In this document: piece after piece, positions 40,388 through 40,639 of the stretch
How positions within the stretch are numbered: the stretch's first letter is position 1
Layout: each line of letters opens with the position of its first letter
Assembly (NCBI GenBank): GCA_958405565.1
Contig: CATYEN010000016.1
Location: forward strand, 1-40,639
Origin: an uncultured Collinsella sp.
GTDB taxonomy: Bacteria; Actinomycetota; Coriobacteriia; Coriobacteriales; Coriobacteriaceae
Direction of reading: 5' to 3'
DNA length: 40,639 nt
Notes under the pieces: generated by a model
The model's database searches: none
Told to the model about the DNA's origin: nothing
Seen by the model: the letters and a program-made list of their open reading frames with translations, nothing else
Translations under genes and position numbers: made by a program

Positions 40388-40580
40388 TGGGCGGAGGACT
40401 TGGTTGTTGGGAATACGTGTCCCGGTCGCTGTTTCGCGGCTTTGCCGCGAAAGGCGCGCCATTTTGGGGCGAGTGGAGGATGTGGTTGGTGCAGTGGCTT
40501 GTCCCCTTCGCTGTTTCGCGCTTTGCGCGAAAGGCGCGTTACTTTGGGATGGGTGGGGAACGTGGTTGTTGCGGCAACTG
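40388..40580. repeat. About 81-bp tandem repeats (2.5 copies) with internal hairpins
   Basis: Units align on TGGTTGTT/TGGTTGGT at 40401, 40483 and 40563, periods of 82 and 80 bases. The first two units contain a CGCTGTTTCGCG segment that folds into a hairpin: TTTCGCGG/CCGCGAAA (40432-40452) and TTTCGCG/CGCGAAA (40514-40532), both with a CTTTG loop. The third copy is cut short after about 20 bases of match. No coding frame is convincing here, and the rest of the window end (to 40,639) shows nothing else. Confidence 0.75.
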
Positions 40581-40639
40581 ATCCCGGTTGATTTCCGATC
40601 TCAGCCGAACACATTGAGCTAATAGGCCGTTCCCGCAGT

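Noticed and set aside
1..40639. tRNA, rRNA, known riboswitch or phage genes
   Set aside because: Intergenic regions were read on both strands; no cloverleaf, rRNA signature, recognised riboswitch core or phage structural gene was found.

Overview
The window looks like chromosome from a high-GC Gram-positive bacterium, most probably a gut Coriobacteriia close to Collinsella. This is inferred from composition, from gene content (Asp23/DUF2273 envelope cluster, YitT protein, type III pantothenate kinase, a giant fused acyl-CoA dehydratase activase) and from the intergenic palindromes. No 16S rRNA or species marker is present, so the placement is an inference. No tRNA, rRNA, CRISPR array, prophage or transposase gene was seen.

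Layout. 1-4.5 kb (minus strand): a polar amino acid ABC importer operon (binding lipoprotein, two permeases, ATPase) ending in a PuuD-like glutamine amidotransferase/gamma-glutamyl hydrolase. 4.8-6.6 kb (minus): a divergent DXS-like thiamine diphosphate enzyme. 6.8-8.4 kb: an HD-domain protein and a CmpB-type membrane protein. 8.5-10.4 kb: ammonium transporter plus P-II protein, preceded by 11-bp-phased GTTTC boxes that resemble actinobacterial GlnR sites. 10.5-11.3 kb: a HAD phosphatase. 11.3-11.8 kb: a small locus resembling a type I toxin-antitoxin module. 11.9-17.4 kb: a TetR regulator and the 1593-residue activase. 17.6-19.5 kb: a 3-hydroxyacyl-CoA dehydrogenase-like protein and an AAC(3)-family acetyltransferase. 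19.5-20.5 kb: a frameshifted gene remnant and a small membrane-anchored hypothetical protein. 20.6-23.7 kb (minus): a DUF389 membrane protein carrying an EF-hand loop, and an OPT-family transporter.

23.9-34.4 kb is mostly housekeeping on the plus strand: coaX, a dCMP deaminase-like protein, a NifU-like Fe-S protein, lgt, a DUF6020-type multi-spanning protein, a YebC regulator, an AmaP-like/DUF2273/Asp23 envelope-stress operon, a YitT protein and a zinc-ribbon membrane protein. 34.5-37.8 kb holds a divergent pair, an M20 peptidase and a YtcJ-like amidohydrolase. 38.2-40.3 kb is groES-groEL.

The least explained DNA is intergenic. (1) The toxin-like locus at 11.4-11.7 kb has an SD-sequestering hairpin, inverted copies of its promoter/leader blocks on both sides, and related palindromes at both borders. 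(2) A 198-bp concentric palindrome at 37,922-38,119 is interrupted by two AAGTTATCC direct repeats. (3) A dispersed family of hairpins shares a GGGACAGG-like core. (4) Two tandem 80-bp units upstream of the ABC operon each carry inverted TCTCRATYTGTAACA arms. (5) About 81-bp tandem repeats follow groEL, and their hairpins differ by matched changes in both arms. These are the best places to look for something undescribed.
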